This document shows, one piece after another, positions 60,770 to 64,000 of a DNA stretch of 64,000 nt (position 1 is the stretch's first letter; every line of letters begins with the position of its first letter). This DNA is from Planctomycetota bacterium (GTDB taxonomy: Bacteria; Planctomycetota; Phycisphaerae; Phycisphaerales; Phycisphaeraceae), in assembly GCA_016350165.1 (NCBI GenBank), contig CP066225.1, positions 2,604,001-2,668,000 of the forward strand, given 5' to 3'. The notes below the pieces were generated by a model. The model had not been told where the DNA came from and searched no databases. It worked only from the letters and a program-made list of their open reading frames with translations. A program made the position numbers and the translations under genes.

Positions 60770-62482
60770 ATGCAATCGAAAACGACCTCACCGCAAGAAT
60801 CCACCGACGCCTCCTCACAATCCAAATCAGATAAAAAATCCAAATCGCGACTCTACCGCGTCCTCAGATTCTGCATCATCTTCATTGCCTGCAATATCCT
60901 CCTCGTCATCATCGCCATCTTCGCCTGGCACAACCATCTCAACAACAAAGTTGCTCAAGCATTCGCGCCCTACCAGTCCAAAAACATTCCGCTCAATCTG
61001 CAGCAAATCGACGACAACTACCAAACCCCATTCACAGGCTTCAACGCCCCCGACCACTACCTCCCCATCTTCCATCAACTGCAAAAAATACACACAGATA
61101 ACGACGTAGACCTCGAAGACCTCTCAGATCAGGAGCTCATCGACGCAACTCGCAAAGCTGCTCCATTCGTTGACTACATCGTCCCCACAGATTGGCACAC
61201 TCGAAACATCACGCCACCCGATTACCTCTACGCCGCCTCACACGCTTACCTCCAAAATATTCAACCACACCTCGACAAACTCACTAACACCCCTCAATTC
61301 GCAGGCTCACGTTACTCCGCCGACTTTACCCTTGGCATCCAAACAAAACTCCCGCACCTCGGCAGCATCCGTCACGCAACAAAAACCCTCTCCCTCATGC
61401 ACTGGCTTGCCGTCTACGAAAACCGCCCCAACGATTCCGTTAACGCGCTGGTCGCTATTCACAAGTTAGCCGAGTCACTAAAAGATGAACCCATGTTCAT
61501 CTCACAACTGATTCGCATCGCTGTACATTCAAAGATCATCGACAACATCGAGTTCGCACTCTCACGTCACATCTACAACGATGCCCAGCTACAACAACTA
61601 CAACAACTTACACAATCCATTGATATTAAAGCCGCCATCAATTTATGTTTCACCGCTGAACGCGCCACCGTTCTTCACTACATTAATCTTTTCGATCAAG
61701 CCAAACCACTCGAAGCCTTCGGCGGCTTCAACATCTTCCGCATCATCCTCAACAAATACTCAGGTATCTCAAAACTCGAACGCATTTACGTCATCGATCT
61801 ATTCGGTAAAGCTGAATCAAACATCAAAAATAATAATTGGCAACTCACCGATTACGAACAAAAATTGCGCGATCTCCCAAACTCATTCCTCATGACAGGC
61901 TCACTCCTCTCCTCATTTACCTCAGGCTCCAACACATTCACCCGTTACCATCAATACGCACAAACCGCTCAACTCGCTCTCGCCGTTGAACGATACTATC
62001 TCGCGCATAGACAACTCCCCACATCAACTGATAATCTCATCCCCACTTACCTCACTCAATTACCATCCGACCTCAGCACCGGCGCCCATTGCTTCTACCG
62101 CCCAGCATCCACTGGCTTCATCATCTACACTCCCGGCAACGACCGTGTCGATAATGAAGGTCAACCCTTCTACACCAAAAGCACATATGCAGGCGATATG
62201 TTCATCCCCGGCCAAGGTTCACCTTACACCAACACCGACCGAATTTTCGCCGTCACCCTCCCAGACGCACCCCAAAATATCCTCGCCGAACTCTTCCCCA
62301 AACAGTATGCCAAATACATGAAACACATCGAAAACGATAAAGAGTTAATCAAATACAACAACTACCTCAAAGGCATCATCGAACCCCAAACCAGTTCGTT
62401 CTCATATTTATTAAACGATGATGAAGATGATGAGGCCAAAGAAGAAAACCAAACCGAACCCAAACCTGAAAACGCTAATTAA
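60770..62482 (+). CDS. tandem membrane protein paralogue 4, unknown function
   Basis: A protein of 570 residues. A Ser/Lys-rich cytoplasmic tail is followed by one membrane helix ending IFAWHNHLNNKVAQAFAPYQ. The block WLAVYENRPNDSVNALVAIH and the end QLALAVERYYLAHRQLPTST, GFIIYTPGNDRVDNEGQPFY match paralogues 1 and 2. The C-terminal tail is acidic (DDEDDEAKEENQTEPKPE). AGGG lies before the ATG. Its stop codon sits inside a CTAAT..ATTAG palindrome. The gene-free repeat array follows. Confidence 0.7.
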   Translation: MQSKTTSPQESTDASSQSKSDKKSKSRLYRVLRFCIIFIACNILLVIIAIFAWHNHLNNKVAQAFAPYQSKNIPLNLQQIDDNYQTPFTGFNAPDHYLPIFHQLQKIHTDNDVDLEDLSDQELIDATRKAAPFVDYIVPTDWHTRNITPPDYLYAASHAYLQNIQPHLDKLTNTPQFAGSRYSADFTLGIQTKLPHLGSIRHATKTLSLMHWLAVYENRPNDSVNALVAIHKLAESLKDEPMFISQLIRIAVHSKIIDNIEFALSRHIYNDAQLQQLQQLTQSIDIKAAINLCFTAERATVLHYINLFDQAKPLEAFGGFNIFRIILNKYSGISKLERIYVIDLFGKAESNIKNNNWQLTDYEQKLRDLPNSFLMTGSLLSSFTSGSNTFTRYHQYAQTAQLALAVERYYLAHRQLPTSTDNLIPTYLTQLPSDLSTGAHCFYRPASTGFIIYTPGNDRVDNEGQPFYTKSTYAGDMFIPGQGSPYTNTDRIFAVTLPDAPQNILAELFPKQYAKYMKHIENDKELIKYNNYLKGIIEPQTSSFSYLLNDDEDDEAKEENQTEPKPENAN

Positions 62483-62489
62483 CGATTAG
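62475..62489. repeat. CTAATC palindrome copy 9
   Basis: CTAAT-TAACG-ATTAG, containing the paralogue 4 stop codon. Confidence 0.7.
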
Positions 62490-62565
62490 ATGATAAATAC
62501 TTAACCCTCATTACCCTGCCACTAATCAATCGTATATTTTAATAGTCGCAAATTGTCTAATCAAC

Positions 62566-63039
62566 GATACGTTTCAGTGAAACATCTCAACAACAGCCAG
62601 CGAGCGTCGCTCACCGTGCTCACACCCTCTCCTCCCAATCGCGCAATGCAATCTACCAGCCAACGACACGCTATAGTGAAACAAATCTCTTGACCCCCAC
62701 ACAAATTTCCATCGACAATACATTTCAATGAAACAACGCACCTATCCAACGTACGCATTTTCCATCCGCGATACGTTTTAGTGACAACAAACCTATCTCC
62801 CAATGACCCAATCAACGATATGCTACAACGAAACAATCAAATCACGCACGCATTCTCCAACTTGCGATACGTTCAAGTGAAACAGATTCATTTAAATCAT
62901 CTCACGTATTCGTTCGTAATACGTTCCAATGAAACAACAGATCCCTCTCACGCTCGTATTTTCAGTTCGCGATACGTTATAGTGAAAGCAAACCCACCAC
63001 CGCTCAATGACCCAGCCGACGATACGTTAAAGTGAAACA
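62566..63039 (+). repeat. nine-copy degenerate array of the 19-bp GATACG repeat
   Basis: Copies start at 62566, 62665, 62717, 62770, 62817, 62866, 62918, 62971 and 63021. The consensus is GATACGTTNNAGTGAAACA, often preceded by CAAC or TCGC. Steps are 47-53 bp except the first, which is 99 bp (two periods). Copies differ at several positions. The intervening segments fall into recurring types, for example CACGCACGCATT-like and CTCAATGACCCA-like. This is a decayed tandem array of about 50-bp units, all in the same orientation, and not a CRISPR. Confidence 0.85.
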
Positions 63040-63438
63040 TTATTGTTAACGTCTCACGATCTCACGCACATCCCCAATTCACTCACCCACGAACAACCAC
63101 CCGCACGCTACGTGCCACGCGCCACTACCACCACCCTTGTCACTCTCGCCACCACAACAACAAACACCTCCGCCTCTTCCTCGTCACTACCCAATAATAA
63201 ATGTGGCCACCCAAATCGCGAAATCACACAAAGAACATCACCCATTAGTAAAACTCGCGCGCACGATTTGATATTCACTGCTCATTTATCGCGCTAAACT
63301 GACTCGTTTTTATTGATTACAAACCATTCCTGCTTATTTCTAACCCAAAACCGCCTAAAACCAGTAAACCTCACCAAATCTTTCACCCCTACCTGCGCGC
63401 ACAATTCAATACCACCAACTAGAGAACTAACTAGTTGT

Positions 63439-63453
63439 CTAATCAAAGGTTAG
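63439..63453. repeat. CTAATC palindrome copy 10
   Basis: CTAATCAAAGGTTAG (with one G-T pair), in the gene-free region and not near a stop codon. Confidence 0.6.
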
Positions 63454-63534
63454 ATGTAACTGCTCACACGCCCAAATTAAACCCAATTCAAAACGCGCGC
63501 ACAAACGTGCATGCTGCGCCACTCGAAACCTATG

Positions 63535-63558
63535 AAAAAAGACCTCAATCGAGGCCTT
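63535..63558 (-). terminator. second terminator downstream of E1-beta gene
   Basis: AAGACCTC/GAGGCCTT stem with a minus-strand T run. It stands about 50 bp beyond the first terminator. Confidence 0.65.
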
Positions 63559-63609
63559 GTTTAACGTTTAACTAAATCACAATCGTTTTATTTTCAGCAA
63601 CCAATAAAA

Positions 63610-63634
63610 AACGAGACCCGAATCGAGTCTCGTT
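63610..63634 (-). terminator. first terminator downstream of E1-beta gene
   Basis: AACGAGAC/GTCTCGTT stem with a 9-nt loop. The minus strand continues with TTTT. Confidence 0.8.
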
Positions 63635-63654
63635 CATGAATCTTCATTTTTATG

Positions 63655-63669
63655 CTAATCAGCGATTAG
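63655..63669. repeat. CTAATC palindrome copy 11
   Basis: CTAATC-AGC-GATTAG, containing the stop codon of the E1-beta-like gene. Confidence 0.75.
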
Positions 63670-64000
63670 GCGTTGTACGTCACATTGCGAACAGCTTCAA
63701 TGATCTTACGAGCATTCGGCAGCATTTCCTGCTCCATCGTTCTGTTATACGGAGCAGGTACATCGTCATTGTTCACGCGGATGATTGAGTTATCCAAATC
63801 ATCGAAGCAGCGTTCGTAAACCTGTGATGCAATTTCACTTGCAACACTCGCAAACGGCCACGACTGGTCAACAACCACACAATAATTCGTTTTACGCACT
63901 GAGTTTACAATCGTCTCAATATCCAGTGGACGATACGTACGCACATCAATCACTTCGATATCAATGCCTTCTTTTTCAAGCTGTTCCGCAGCTTCAAGTG
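63666..64000 (-). CDS. pyruvate dehydrogenase E1 beta subunit-like protein (partial, C-terminal end)
   Basis: The frame is open to the right edge of the window, so only the last 110 residues are seen. They form the transketolase C-terminal domain: LEKEGIDIEVIDVRTYRPLD, NYCVVVDQSWPFASVASEIA and DVPAPYNRTMEQEMLPNARK. This ending is typical of the E1-beta subunit of pyruvate (or another 2-oxo acid) dehydrogenase. The rest of the operon lies outside the window. Two terminators follow. Confidence 0.9.
   Translation of the reverse strand, partial: LEAAEQLEKEGIDIEVIDVRTYRPLDIETIVNSVRKTNYCVVVDQSWPFASVASEIASQVYERCFDDLDNSIIRVNNDDVPAPYNRTMEQEMLPNARKIIEAVRNVTYNA

Larger units (their letters stand above)
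62483..63665. other. gene-free region with repeat array, palindromes and tandem terminators
   Basis: About 1.18 kb without a supported gene. It contains the nine-copy GATACG array (62566-63039), CTAATC palindromes at 63439 and 63655, GCGCGC words at about 63256, 63395 and 63495, and two terminators for the leftward E1-beta gene. Short open frames here have low-complexity Thr/Ser/Pro translations and are not called. Confidence 0.7.

Noticed and set aside
62566-63039. CRISPR array
   Set aside because: Spacing near 50 bp is suggestive, but repeats differ at many positions, the spacers resemble each other, and there are no cas genes in the window.

Overview
The window looks like a chromosomal segment of a Planctomycetota bacterium, most likely class Phycisphaerae. 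The evidence is several secreted proteins ending in PEP-CTERM sorting signals, a conserved planctomycete-type protein of unknown function (23806-24591), an expanded family of membrane proteins with pseudopilin-like C-termini (55662-62482), and many secreted carbohydrate-active enzymes. All assignments come from reading the sequence; no database search was run.

Layout. 1-2372: end of a TonB/ExbB/ExbD-like energy-transduction operon. 2460-8875: a Nudix-like protein, a sugar transferase that lacks its catalytic dyad, a lipoprotein, YebC, acylphosphatase, a macro-domain protein, another lipoprotein and a GT1-type glycosyltransferase. 8963-14777: a sugar-catabolism locus with a divergent DeoR repressor, a TIM-barrel aldolase candidate, a PfkB kinase, a D-lyxose isomerase and a DUF4432 epimerase-like protein; palindromes lie in the deoR/aldolase gap. 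15414-24591: a decayed Thg1-like gene, a PEP-CTERM phosphodiester glycosidase, a large secreted protein, a PEP-CTERM protein, a frameshifted SEC-C protein, small membrane proteins and tRNA-Asn. 25062-32641: two tandem clan GH-A glycosidase paralogues, a serine hydrolase, a TauE/SafE exporter and a TcuA-like flavoprotein. 32840-39322: a membrane protein, GreA, a TPR secreted protein, an RsbU-type phosphatase and an ICMT-like methyltransferase. 39399-45297: a leftward carbohydrate cluster (DUF4434, lipoprotein, AGE epimerase, GH31). 45812-55367: Ddl, DUF5063, GH16 with PEP-CTERM, a DHDPS/NAL-family lyase, an FtsQ-like protein and two sodium:solute symporters. 55662-62482: four tandem paralogues of unknown function. 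62483-63665: a gene-free stretch with a degenerate array of about 50-bp units. The right edge holds the C-terminus of a pyruvate dehydrogenase E1-beta-like subunit.

The strongest undescribed signals are two dispersed repeat families. One is a 19-bp motif (GATACGTTNNAGTGAAACA) found singly and as a nine-copy array with a period near 50 bp. The other is a 15-bp palindrome (CTAATCNNNGATTAG) found about eleven times, mostly on or just after stop codons. The window also shows strong strand-composition domains that follow position rather than gene direction, with an abrupt switch near 13.55 kb inside a gene.

Functionally the region suggests a polysaccharide- and sugar-scavenging lifestyle. Secreted or anchored hydrolases would release sugars, sodium symporters would import them, and epimerases, isomerases, kinases and aldolases would feed them into central metabolism.
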